From an uncultured Flavobacterium sp. (GTDB taxonomy: Bacteria > Bacteroidota > Bacteroidia > Flavobacteriales > Flavobacteriaceae): a stretch of 5,414 nt of DNA. The stretch spans positions 1-5,414 of the forward strand of contig NZ_CALFIG010000311.1 in the NCBI RefSeq assembly GCF_937876455.1, written 5' to 3'. The translations under genes were made by a program, and so were the position numbers. The stretch's first letter is position 1; every line of letters begins with the position of its first letter. Positions 1-5,414 of the stretch are shown here, piece by piece. The notes beneath the pieces are model-generated. The model was not told the DNA's origin, did no database searches, and saw only the letters and a program-made list of their open reading frames with translations.

Positions 1-97
1 GATAGGTTGGTTCAGACATTTCTAAACGATCTGCCATCTGACTAATTGTAAGTCCTTTTTCAACTCTTAAACCTCTTAATTTATTTCCAATAAGCAT
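1..97 (-). CDS. Cro/C1 (XRE)-family HTH regulator, N-terminal fragment
   Basis: The reverse strand reads from an ATG at 97 off the left edge of the window, giving 32 codons without a stop. The peptide starts MLIGNKLRGLRVEKGLTISQ and continues MADRLEMSEPTY. This is the usual opening of a Cro/C1-type helix-turn-helix domain: an initial helix with LRxxRxxKGLT, the second helix (TISQMADRLEM), then the turn and start of the recognition helix (SEPTY). Proteins of this family bind short repeated or palindromic operators as dimers and often repress their own promoter. The gene is divergent from the secreted-protein pair at 216-1264, and the space between carries two sets of short repeats, so local regulation is a fair inference. 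The C-terminal part, and therefore any ligand or partner domain, lies outside the window. The family call is fairly sure; the target is inferred. Confidence 0.75.
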   Translation of the reverse strand, partial: MLIGNKLRGLRVEKGLTISQMADRLEMSEPTY

Positions 98-113
98 AAG
101 TTTGTTTTTTTTT

Positions 114-121
114 CAAAAATA
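114..121 (-). promoter_or_regulatory. Candidate -7 box of the divergent XRE gene
   Basis: On the minus strand these bases read TATTTTTG, an exact match to the Bacteroidota -7 consensus TAnnTTTG. They lie 16 bases upstream of the ATG at 97, so the leader would be very short. I found no convincing TTG/TTTG -33 element at the usual distance, which lowers confidence; the region is so AT-rich that chance matches are likely. The box lies at the edge of the first copy of a 14-base direct repeat, which would fit self-repression. Confidence 0.35.
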
Positions 122-149
122 GTAATTTTTTAACAAAAAATAGTAATTT
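115..149. repeat. Tandem 14-base direct repeat, possible operator
   Basis: AAAAATAGTAATTT occurs at 115-128 and again at 136-149, exactly 21 bases apart, about two turns of B-DNA. Both copies lie in the divergent intergenic region between the HTH regulator and the secreted-protein pair, and the first copy overlaps the candidate -7 box of the regulator gene. Spacing by whole helical turns on one face of the DNA is typical of cooperative operator sites, so binding by the HTH protein is a reasonable inference. The low complexity of the region is the main reservation. Confidence 0.4.
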
Positions 150-158
150 ATTTTTTGA

Positions 159-187
159 TTTGTTTATGCTAATATTAAGTAAAATTG
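159..187 (+). promoter_or_regulatory. Candidate Bacteroidota promoter for the small secreted protein
   Basis: TTTG at 159-162 is followed after 17 bases by TAAAATTG at 180-187, one mismatch from the -7 consensus TAnnTTTG, in the right orientation. The predicted start of transcription falls near 193-196, leaving a leader of about 20 bases before the ATG at 216. Two copies of the palindromic TAATATTAA, at 170-178 and 188-196, directly flank the -7 box, which makes the site look controlled. This rests on sequence match alone. Confidence 0.4.
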
Positions 188-215
188 TAATATTAATTTT
201 ATAAAATAACATATT

Positions 216-548
216 ATGAAAAAAATCTTTTTTAGCTTTATGGCTATTTGTACTGTAAGCACTTTTGCTTTTGCAAACAAAAATCCAAAAATTATTGATG
301 AAAACAGAAAAGAAGTGTTGATGGAAAAAAATTATGGAGAATTAACAATTTCTAAATTTGAATCAATACAGGAAAAATCAATTTCTCAAAATAGTGATGA
401 GAAAGTTCATTTTGGCACCTGTGACTGGGTTTATATTGCATGGTTTGTTGAATTAAATGCAAATGAAGGTTTCTCAGTAGCTGAAGCGCATAGTTTTGCA
501 AGTGGTTTAGAAAGCATGTGCAAAATGGGTAATGCTGTATGGCCATAA
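216..548 (+). CDS. Small secreted protein with two mature-region cysteines, function unknown
   Basis: This encodes 110 residues that I do not recognise as a named family. Residues 1-20 form a clear Sec signal peptide: MKK, a hydrophobic core of about 15 residues, and an AFA cleavage motif before N21, so the product should be exported. The mature protein is about 90 residues: a charged, probably flexible segment (21-64), then a more hydrophobic, ordered-looking C-terminal domain (65-110). That domain holds C69 and C102, several aromatics (W71, Y73, W76, F77, W109) and a helix-like stretch around 86-101. The two cysteines could form a disulfide after export. The stop overlaps the start of the GLPGLI gene by 10 bases, which suggests translational coupling and a shared role. 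The ATG is chosen because it gives the signal peptide directly. A peptide precursor or exported partner of the GLPGLI protein is possible but unproven. Confidence 0.75.
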   Translation: MKKIFFSFMAICTVSTFAFANKNPKIIDENRKEVLMEKNYGELTISKFESIQEKSISQNSDEKVHFGTCDWVYIAWFVELNANEGFSVAEAHSFASGLESMCKMGNAVWP

Positions 549-1264
549 AAATTAGTACAATCATTTTAATACCATTATTTTGTTTTCAATTACGAGGACA
601 GAATAATGGTATTCTTCAATATAATGTAGTATCACTGGATACATTAATGTTTAATAAAAATATAAAACGCTTTCAAGGTCTATCTCAAATTGATGAAAAT
701 TATTTAAAAAATAATTTTGTTAGCATTGAATTTAATGATTCATTAGCAAAAATTATAAAAAATGATAAAAAAGATGATTTTGGTCTTCATGCATTTGAAA
801 ATTTTTATTTAGGATCACAAATTGAGAAATTTTATTTAAATTACAGTAAAATTGTTTTATCAAGAACAGAAAAATCGAAAATTTTTGAGAATGATGAATT
901 TATAATTGTGAGAGATTTTAATAATCTATGGAAATTAACAAATGAAAGTAAAATTATAGATAATAGAATATGCTATAAAGCTTACATAGATGAACTAAAA
1001 GGCAATTTAAAAACAACAACTATTGCATGGTATGATCCAACTATTTCATTATCTTACGGTCCAAAAGGATATGGAGGATTACCTGGATTAATTATTGAAC
1101 TAACTGATAATTTTTGCACCTTAAAACTTTCGAAAATAATTTATGTTGATTATCCCATAAAAATCCAAAAACCAGAAAAAGGAAAAATTGTAACAATTGA
1201 AGAGTACAATAAACTAGTATCTGATAGAATCCATGAATTAAAAAGTAAAATAGAAAAAAATTAA
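539..1264 (+). CDS. GLPGLI family secreted protein
   Basis: The 241-residue product carries the diagnostic GLPGLI motif at residues 180-185, inside YGPKGYGGLPGLIIEL. It is preceded by the WYDPTISLSYGP segment (164-175) that this family uses to lead into the motif. An N-terminal hydrophobic stretch (about 5-18) followed by a likely cleavage before Q21 indicates a Sec signal peptide, so the protein is probably periplasmic or surface-associated. The C-terminus is lysine-rich (KSKIEKN). GLPGLI proteins are common in Bacteroidota and often sit beside outer-membrane uptake genes or small secreted peptides; their biochemical role is not established as far as I know. The length is in the normal range for the family and there is no sign of damage. 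Its ATG lies within the last codons of the preceding gene (10-base overlap), so the two are almost certainly co-transcribed. Family assignment is sure; function is open. Confidence 0.88.
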   Translation: MAIKISTIILIPLFCFQLRGQNNGILQYNVVSLDTLMFNKNIKRFQGLSQIDENYLKNNFVSIEFNDSLAKIIKNDKKDDFGLHAFENFYLGSQIEKFYLNYSKIVLSRTEKSKIFENDEFIIVRDFNNLWKLTNESKIIDNRICYKAYIDELKGNLKTTTIAWYDPTISLSYGPKGYGGLPGLIIELTDNFCTLKLSKIIYVDYPIKIQKPEKGKIVTIEEYNKLVSDRIHELKSKIEKN

Positions 1265-1304
1265 ACTTTTCAATAATATTCAAAAATCATTTTTTAATTT
1301 TTCA

Positions 1305-1312
1305 TAAATTTG
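1305..1312 (+). promoter_or_regulatory. Candidate -7 box before the OstA-like gene
   Basis: TAAATTTG matches the Bacteroidota -7 consensus TAnnTTTG exactly and lies 13 bases before the TTG start codon at 1326. If used, transcription would begin within or just after the A12 tract at 1313-1324, giving an almost leaderless message. No clear TTG-type -33 element is seen 17-23 bases upstream, so read-through from the GLPGLI gene is an alternative. Confidence 0.35.
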
Positions 1313-1325
1313 AAAAAAAAAAAAT

Positions 1326-3023
1326 TTGAACAACCCAATCTATTTATTTATAATACTATTTTCAATATTAAAAGGAAATAGTCAAATAAAGAAAGAAGCA
1401 ATCACATTAGTGAATCCTAATGCTATTAAAATTTTACATTCTGATTTTATTGATAAAAATCAAGTAGAAATTCCAGGTGCCATTATTTTTACAGGTAATG
1501 TACAAGTGGAACACAAAGGGGTATTGATTAATTGTAATAAAGCCTATCATTTTACTGATGAAGATTATGTAAAAGCCTTTGGAAACGTTCGATTAAGCCA
1601 AGGCGATAGTATCGTCATGACGAGTCGCTATGCTGAATACAACGGAAAAACACTAGAGGCTTATGCCACAGGCGATGTCAGTATGCGTTCTCCTGATTCG
1701 CATTTAGTAACAGATACTGTTTTTTTTGACAGAAGTATTCAACAAGCCTTTTACAGAAGTTATGGAACCATTTATAACAAAGAAAACGTTTTAAAGAGTA
1801 AATCTGGCAGGTACTATGTCGATCAAAAAAAATACACCTTTAAAACAGCCGTAACCGTAACTAATCCTCAATGCGTTATAAAAACAAACAACTTGGATTT
1901 TTATGATAATTCAGGCCATGCTTATGTGTTTGGTCCTTCTACAATTACCAGTAAAAACGATGTAATTTATACCGAAAATGGTTTTTATGATACTAAAAAT
2001 GATGTGGGTAAATTAAAAGACAAATCTAATATAACCTATAACAATAGAAAAATAGAAGGCGACATTATAGACTATGACCGAAAAAAGAATTTTTCTAAAG
2101 CTACCAATAATGTTAAAATTACAGACACTGTCAATAATTTAATTGCAAGAGGTCATTATGCCGAAGTTTATCGAAACATAGGAGGTGTAAAAAAAGATTC
2201 CATGTTTATTACGAAACATGCATTGGTTTCCACATTAATAGATAAAAAAAGTAAAGATTCTTTACATCTACACGGTAAAAAAATATTGATAACCGGACCT
2301 GCTGAAGATCGCACGATTAGAGCTTTCAACAATGTTAGATTTTACAAGTCAGATATGAGTGGAAAATGTGATTCTATTCATTCAAACAATAAAACGGCAT
2401 TAACAAAACTTATTGGAAAACCTGTAATTTGGAACAATTCAAATCAAATGACAGGTGATGAAATTCATTTAATAGGTAATAACAAAACTGAACAATTGGA
2501 TTCAATCAAAGTCCTTAACAATGCCTTTTTAGTAGAAAAAGACACGATAGGAACAGGCTATAATCAAGTAAAAGGCCAATTTTTGTATGGCAAAGTAAAA
2601 GACAATAAGCTCTACGAAGTAGATGTCATAAAAAATACGGAAAAAATCTACTATATGTATGATGAAAATAACGATTTAGTAGGGATAGACAAAGGTGTTT
2701 CGAGTAGTATAAACATGAAACTTGAGGACAATAAAATTGTCGAATTAACTTCTTTTAAAAACATCCAAAGTGATACGTACCCCGATAAAGAATACCCAGA
2801 AAATGCTAGAAAACTAAGAGGCTTTATATGGCGAATAGATGAAAAAATAAACACAAAAGATGATCTATTTCCAGAAGATGAAAAAGCAGTAGATGCCAAA
2901 ATAAAAGAAAACACTGCTAAAAAAGAAACGGCAAAACCGATGAAAGTTTTACAAGAAACGAAAGAATACGGTAAAAAAAGCAGTGAAAAAAGCCAGAATA
3001 CAAAAGTGAAAAATAAAAAGTAA
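1326..3023 (+). CDS. OstA-like (LptA/OstA-family) periplasmic protein
   Basis: The 565-residue protein belongs to the OstA/LptA-like group that carries or inserts lipopolysaccharide between the inner and outer membranes; flavobacterial members are annotated 'OstA-like protein' and are near this length. Residues 1-20 form a signal peptide ending GNS before Q20. From about 50 to 410 come recurring beta-strand units of the OstA type, visible as repeats such as FTGNVQVEHKGVLINCNKA (55-73), YATGDVSMRSPDS (113-125), RKIEGDIIDYDRKKNFSKAT (241-260) and AFNNVRFYKSDMSGKCDSI (333-351). The tail (about 510-565) is charged and lysine-rich, probably disordered. TTG at 1326 is taken as the start because an in-frame TGA lies at 1311-1313, no ATG follows before the signal peptide, and starting later would remove it. 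The N-region is unusual in lacking lysine or arginine. The aminotransferase gene follows after 24 bases, so co-transcription is likely. Confidence 0.82.
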   Translation: MNNPIYLFIILFSILKGNSQIKKEAITLVNPNAIKILHSDFIDKNQVEIPGAIIFTGNVQVEHKGVLINCNKAYHFTDEDYVKAFGNVRLSQGDSIVMTSRYAEYNGKTLEAYATGDVSMRSPDSHLVTDTVFFDRSIQQAFYRSYGTIYNKENVLKSKSGRYYVDQKKYTFKTAVTVTNPQCVIKTNNLDFYDNSGHAYVFGPSTITSKNDVIYTENGFYDTKNDVGKLKDKSNITYNNRKIEGDIIDYDRKKNFSKATNNVKITDTVNNLIARGHYAEVYRNIGGVKKDSMFITKHALVSTLIDKKSKDSLHLHGKKILITGPAEDRTIRAFNNVRFYKSDMSGKCDSIHSNNKTALTKLIGKPVIWNNSNQMTGDEIHLIGNNKTEQLDSIKVLNNAFLVEKDTIGTGYNQVKGQFLYGKVKDNKLYEVDVIKNTEKIYYMYDENNDLVGIDKGVSSSINMKLEDNKIVELTSFKNIQSDTYPDKEYPENARKLRGFIWRIDEKINTKDDLFPEDEKAVDAKIKENTAKKETAKPMKVLQETKEYGKKSSEKSQNTKVKNKK

Positions 3024-3047
3024 GTATACATTTCGCAATTAAAAACA

Positions 3048-4241
3048 ATGTTAAACGATTTCTTCACCTATCAAGCGCAAACATCACCACATCCATTAGC
3101 TATTGAAATTTCTCATGCTAAAGGAAGCTACATTTATGACACAGATGGCAACCGTTATTTAGATTTTGTAGCAGGTGTATCGGCTTGTAGCTTAGGACAT
3201 CAACATCCAAGAGTAAATGAAGCTATAAAAAATCAGTTAGATAAATATTCACACGTGATGGTATATGGTGAATATGCCCAACACCCCGCTACGGAATTTT
3301 GTAAGCTATTGGCGCAACATATGCCCTATCCCTTAACGAAAACCTATTTAGTTAATTCAGGAACAGAGGCAACAGAAGGCGCCTTAAAATTAGCGCGCAG
3401 GGTAACAGGCAGAAGCCAATTAATTTCTTGTTTTAATGCTTATCATGGTAATACGATGGGCAGTATGAGTGTGATGGGTTTTGAAGAACGCAAACAAATA
3501 TTTAGACCTTTAATTCCCGATGTTGATTTTATTACCTTCAACAATGAAGCAGACATAGCAAAAATTACAACTAAGACAGCGGGTATTATTTTAGAATCTA
3601 TTCAAGGTGGTGCAGGATTCATTCAGCCTGAAAATGATTTTTTAAAAAAAATAAGACAACGCTGTGACGAAGTAGGCGCTATCATGATACTAGACGAAAT
3701 TCAACCTGGATTTGGTCGTACAGGAAAACTTTTCGGATTTGAAAATTACGATGTCATTCCAGATGTAGTGGTTATGGGGAAAGGCATGGGAGGCGGCATG
3801 CCTGTAGGGGCATTTACAGCCTCCGAAAAAATGATGGATTTACTAAGTCATGATCCAAAACTTGGACACATTACTACCTTTGGCGGACATCCTGTCATTG
3901 CGGCTGCCTGTTTAGCTACCCTTCAAGAGGTAACCGAAACCAATTTAATGGCAGAAACGTTAGAAAAAGAACAATTAGTTAGAAAGTTACTACAGCATTC
4001 GTTAATCAAAGAAATACGAGGCAGAGGCTTAATGCTTGCCGCCATGACTGATAGTCCAGAAATCACAAACGAAGTCATTTTACGTTGTCACAAAAGAGGT
4101 TTAATCTTATTTTGGCTGCTTTTTGAAGGATGCGCCATCAGAATCACTCCTCCACTTACCGTTTCAAATGAAGAAATTGAAGAAGGTTGCACTTTACTAC
4201 TAGATGTGCTCAATGAAGTACAAGAAGAGCTAAAACGGTAA
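3048..4241 (+). CDS. Class-III PLP-dependent aminotransferase (aspartate aminotransferase family)
   Basis: This is a complete 397-residue fold-type I, class-III aminotransferase, the group that includes acetylornithine, ornithine and 4-aminobutyrate aminotransferases. It moves an amino group from an amine or amino acid to a 2-oxo acid in the cytoplasm using pyridoxal phosphate. Visible family landmarks in order are SGTEA (104-108, phosphate binding), YHG (132-134), LDEIQPGFGRTGKLF (215-229, with D216 for the pyridine nitrogen), MGKGMGGGMPVGAF (243-256, with K245 as the expected Schiff-base lysine), HITTFGGHP (274-282) and RITPPL (365-370). No key residue is missing. The exact substrate cannot be read from sequence; flavobacterial homologues are usually labelled only 'aspartate aminotransferase family protein', and no arginine- or GABA-pathway genes are adjacent to decide it. 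It lies 24 bases after the OstA-like gene and is probably on the same transcript. The ATG is followed directly by a normal family N-terminus. Confidence 0.9.
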   Translation: MLNDFFTYQAQTSPHPLAIEISHAKGSYIYDTDGNRYLDFVAGVSACSLGHQHPRVNEAIKNQLDKYSHVMVYGEYAQHPATEFCKLLAQHMPYPLTKTYLVNSGTEATEGALKLARRVTGRSQLISCFNAYHGNTMGSMSVMGFEERKQIFRPLIPDVDFITFNNEADIAKITTKTAGIILESIQGGAGFIQPENDFLKKIRQRCDEVGAIMILDEIQPGFGRTGKLFGFENYDVIPDVVVMGKGMGGGMPVGAFTASEKMMDLLSHDPKLGHITTFGGHPVIAAACLATLQEVTETNLMAETLEKEQLVRKLLQHSLIKEIRGRGLMLAAMTDSPEITNEVILRCHKRGLILFWLLFEGCAIRITPPLTVSNEEIEEGCTLLLDVLNEVQEELKR

Positions 4242-4262
4242 TCATTCTTGCTTTTTTTAGCT
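4228..4262 (+). terminator. Inverted repeat at the end of the aminotransferase gene, weak terminator candidate
   Basis: AGCTAAAA at 4228-4235 pairs perfectly with TTTTAGCT at 4255-4262, with a 19-base loop; it overlaps the last codons and the stop. A competing shorter stem, CAAGAA (4221-4226) with TTCTTG (4245-4250), has the T7 run at 4252-4258 just two bases after it, the more terminator-like layout. Both stems are AT-rich and weak, so termination here is plausible rather than shown. The next gene has its own promoter candidate, which fits an end of transcript here. Confidence 0.3.
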
Positions 4263-4297
4263 ATTCCTTTGTTAATTAAATTGTTCAAAACAAATAA

Positions 4298-4314
4298 TTG
4301 GCAAGGAAATTGCG
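4298..4314 (+). promoter_or_regulatory. Sigma-54 (RpoN) promoter candidate for the TPR gene
   Basis: TTGGCAAGGAAATTGCG fits the sigma-54 consensus TTGGCACG-N4-TTGC with one mismatch (A for C at 4304). The invariant GG (4300-4301) and GC (4312-4313) are separated by the required 10 bases. Transcription would start near 4325, giving a leader of about 40 bases before the ATG at 4365. Sigma-54 is present in many Bacteroidota. An activator of the NtrC type would be needed; I can name no enhancer site upstream. The match is far better than other promoter-like strings in this gap. Confidence 0.6.
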
Positions 4315-4332
4315 CAACATTAAATAGTTACT

Positions 4333-4353
4333 TTTAGTACTATTAATACTAAA
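4333..4353 (+). repeat. Inverted repeat in the predicted TPR-gene leader
   Basis: TTTAGTA at 4333-4339 and TACTAAA at 4347-4353 form a perfect 7-base inverted repeat around a 7-base loop. It lies between the predicted start of transcription and the ATG at 4365, so it could act as a leader hairpin or as a binding site for a regulator. It is AT-rich and has no T run after it, so it does not look like a terminator. Confidence 0.3.
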
Positions 4354-4364
4354 CTCGAATTGCT

Positions 4365-5258
4365 ATGAATATGAGTCATGATGAAGAAGAAAATAGCCTG
4401 TCACTTTCGAAGTTTGAATCAATGCTAAAGACCAATAAAGTTTTTTTCTTTGACTCAGAAGAATTTGAAGACATTATCCTGCATTATATGGATACAGGTC
4501 GAATGAATTTAGCAAAAAAAGCGTTAAAACTAGGGTTAGAACAACATCCAAAATCGTCTGGGTTAAAATTAGTTCAGGTAGAAATGCTGATTTATGAAGA
4601 TAAACTAGATCAAGCAGAAAAACTATTAAATGACTTATATGCTTTAGAACCCACTAACGAAGAAATCTTTATTCAAAGAGCCAATATTTGTTCGAAAAGA
4701 GACCAACACGATAAAGCCATTGAAAATTTAAATCTTGCTTTAAAATATACAGATGATGAAGCAGATGTATATTCTATGATAGGCATGGAATACTTATTCA
4801 TGGACAATTTAGAATTAGCCAAAGAAAACTTTATCAAATGTTTAGAACAAGATGATGAAGATTATTCGGCACTTTATAATGTGGTATATTGTTTTGATTT
4901 CTTAGATCAAAATGCTGAAGCAATCGTATATTTAGAAAAATTCATCAATCATAACCCATACAGCGAAGTGGCTTGGCACCAGTTAGGTCGCCAATATTAT
5001 GCTTTAAAAAATTATGAAAAAGCCGTTTGGGCATTTGATTATGCTTGTCTAATTGACGAAGGCTTTTTAGGTGCTTATTTAGAAAAAGCTAAATCGCTTG
5101 AAAAATTAGAACGTTACCAAGAAGCTATTGAATGCTACACCATTACCATGGAATTAGACGATCCTACATCGTATAGTTTATTACGTATTGGTAAGTGTTT
5201 TGAAAAATTAGGAAATACAGACGAAGCGTTAAACTTTTATTTAAAAAAAATACCTTAA
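4365..5258 (+). CDS. Tetratricopeptide-repeat protein, probably C-terminally truncated
   Basis: The 297 residues are almost entirely TPR helical pairs, about eight, beginning near residue 32 and repeating every 33-34 residues. The best-kept repeats are AWHQLGRQYYALKNYEKAVWAF (203-224) and SLLRIGKCFEKLGNTDEALNFY (271-292). There is no signal peptide or membrane segment, so it should be a cytoplasmic scaffold for protein-protein contacts; no partner can be named. The acidic N-terminus MNMSHDEEE is what I recall for flavobacterial homologues, which supports the first ATG over the one two codons later. Those homologues are, from memory, well over 400 residues long and continue with more TPRs. Here the chain ends at YLKKIP, inside the second helix of the last repeat and with no capping helix, right after an A8 tract (5243-5250). 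A frameshift, deletion or insertion at the 3' end is therefore likely. A sigma-54-type promoter lies upstream. Confidence 0.85.
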   Translation: MNMSHDEEENSLSLSKFESMLKTNKVFFFDSEEFEDIILHYMDTGRMNLAKKALKLGLEQHPKSSGLKLVQVEMLIYEDKLDQAEKLLNDLYALEPTNEEIFIQRANICSKRDQHDKAIENLNLALKYTDDEADVYSMIGMEYLFMDNLELAKENFIKCLEQDDEDYSALYNVVYCFDFLDQNAEAIVYLEKFINHNPYSEVAWHQLGRQYYALKNYEKAVWAFDYACLIDEGFLGAYLEKAKSLEKLERYQEAIECYTITMELDDPTSYSLLRIGKCFEKLGNTDEALNFYLKKIP

Positions 5259-5261
5259 AAG

Positions 5262-5267
5262 AAGGAG
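5262..5267 (+). promoter_or_regulatory. Canonical Shine-Dalgarno sequence before the last ORF
   Basis: AAGGAG ends seven bases before the ATG at 5275, textbook spacing. None of the other genes in the window has such a site, and strong Shine-Dalgarno sequences are uncommon in Bacteroidota. It decides the start of the downstream ORF and sets that gene apart from its neighbours. Confidence 0.6.
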
Positions 5268-5274
5268 AACGAAC

Positions 5275-5414
5275 ATGAACTTTGTAAAACTTTTTAGTTT
5301 TTTATTTGTACTGGGAATGATTCAAAAATTAGGGGAGTTAGCAGATCCAAAATTTGATGAATTAGGCGTAGAGTTGGAGGTTGAAAATTTACCTCAGCGC
5401 ATACGTATCCCTTC
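5275..5414 (+). CDS. Unrecognised ORF, N-terminal fragment
   Basis: An open frame runs from the ATG at 5275 off the right edge, giving 46 complete codons. It starts MNFVKLFSFLFVLGMIQKLG, a short basic N-region followed by a hydrophobic stretch (about residues 6-15) that could be a signal peptide or a membrane anchor. A polar acidic part follows, with KFDELGVELEVENLPQRIRIP. I recognise no family. It starts only 16 bases after the TPR stop, behind a strong Shine-Dalgarno site, so it may be read from the same transcript. Its sequence is not TPR-like, so it does not look like the missing C-terminus of the TPR protein. The frame is open upstream to a TAA at 5242-5244; removing one base from the A8 tract would join it to the TPR gene. 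Confidence 0.5.
   Translation, partial: MNFVKLFSFLFVLGMIQKLGELADPKFDELGVELEVENLPQRIRIP

Noticed and set aside
352..564. Minus-strand open frame of 70 codons opposite the small secreted protein
   Set aside because: It is antisense to two supported genes, has no family signature, and its composition is what the complement of the real genes would give.
1092..1283. Minus-strand open frame of 63 codons opposite the end of the GLPGLI gene
   Set aside because: Phenylalanine- and leucine-rich sequence produced by the complement of a lysine-rich region; no domain and no promoter.
1282..1294. AAAAAT/ATTTTT inverted repeat after the GLPGLI gene as a terminator
   Set aside because: The usable stem is about five A-T pairs around a three-base loop, too weak, and such strings are expected by chance in this AT-rich gap.
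2651..3067. Minus-strand open frame of 138 codons that looks like a membrane protein
   Set aside because: The hydrophobic, serine/phenylalanine-rich translation is the shadow of the lysine- and glutamate-rich tail of the OstA-like protein, and it also runs over the start of the aminotransferase gene.
4088..4288. Minus-strand open frame of 66 codons at the end of the aminotransferase gene
   Set aside because: It is antisense to a conserved enzyme, low in complexity (serine-rich), and shows no recognisable feature.
4310..4336. Ordinary Bacteroidota promoter (TTG at 4310-4312, TACTTTTA at 4329-4336) for the TPR gene
   Set aside because: The -7 box has a mismatch at the key final G and the spacing is one base short; the overlapping sigma-54 match is much stronger.
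5241..5278. Programmed frameshift at the A8 tract joining the TPR gene to a longer product
   Set aside because: A -1 shift adds only a few residues before a TGA, and a +1 shift runs into an ORF that has its own strong ribosome binding site and is not TPR-like; no stimulatory structure is evident.

Overview
The window reads as a piece of a Bacteroidota chromosome, most likely from the class Flavobacteriia. It is strongly AT-rich, its leaders are A-rich with almost no Shine-Dalgarno sequences, it has TAnnTTTG-type promoter boxes, it encodes a GLPGLI-family protein (a Bacteroidota family), and it carries the arrangement OstA-like protein / class-III aminotransferase / TPR protein that I associate with flavobacteria.

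Layout. At 1-97, on the minus strand, is the N-terminus of a Cro/C1 (XRE)-type repressor-like protein. A 118-base divergent intergenic region rich in short repeats separates it from a two-gene unit on the plus strand: a 110-residue secreted protein with two cysteines in its mature part (216-548), overlapped by 10 bases by a 241-residue GLPGLI-family secreted protein (539-1264). Next come a 565-residue OstA/LptA-like periplasmic protein starting at TTG (1326-3023) and, 24 bases on, a complete class-III PLP aminotransferase (3048-4241). A 123-base gap carries a good sigma-54-type promoter (4298-4314) and leads into a TPR-repeat protein (4365-5258). That protein stops abruptly inside its last repeat, just after an A8 tract. 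The last 140 bases hold the start of an unrecognised ORF behind an unusually canonical Shine-Dalgarno sequence.

How the parts may work together. The OstA-like gene and the aminotransferase gene probably share a transcript, although the first serves outer-membrane (LPS) biogenesis and the second amino-acid/amine metabolism. The TPR gene seems to have its own alternative-sigma promoter. The first 1.27 kb (regulator, small secreted protein, GLPGLI protein) looks like an accessory module next to a more conserved block. It is the best candidate in the window for something undescribed: a divergently regulated, translationally coupled pair of exported proteins. The second place to look is the 3' end of the TPR gene, where the sequence is consistent with a truncation or an insertion junction. 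I see no RNA genes, CRISPR array or recognisable transposase.
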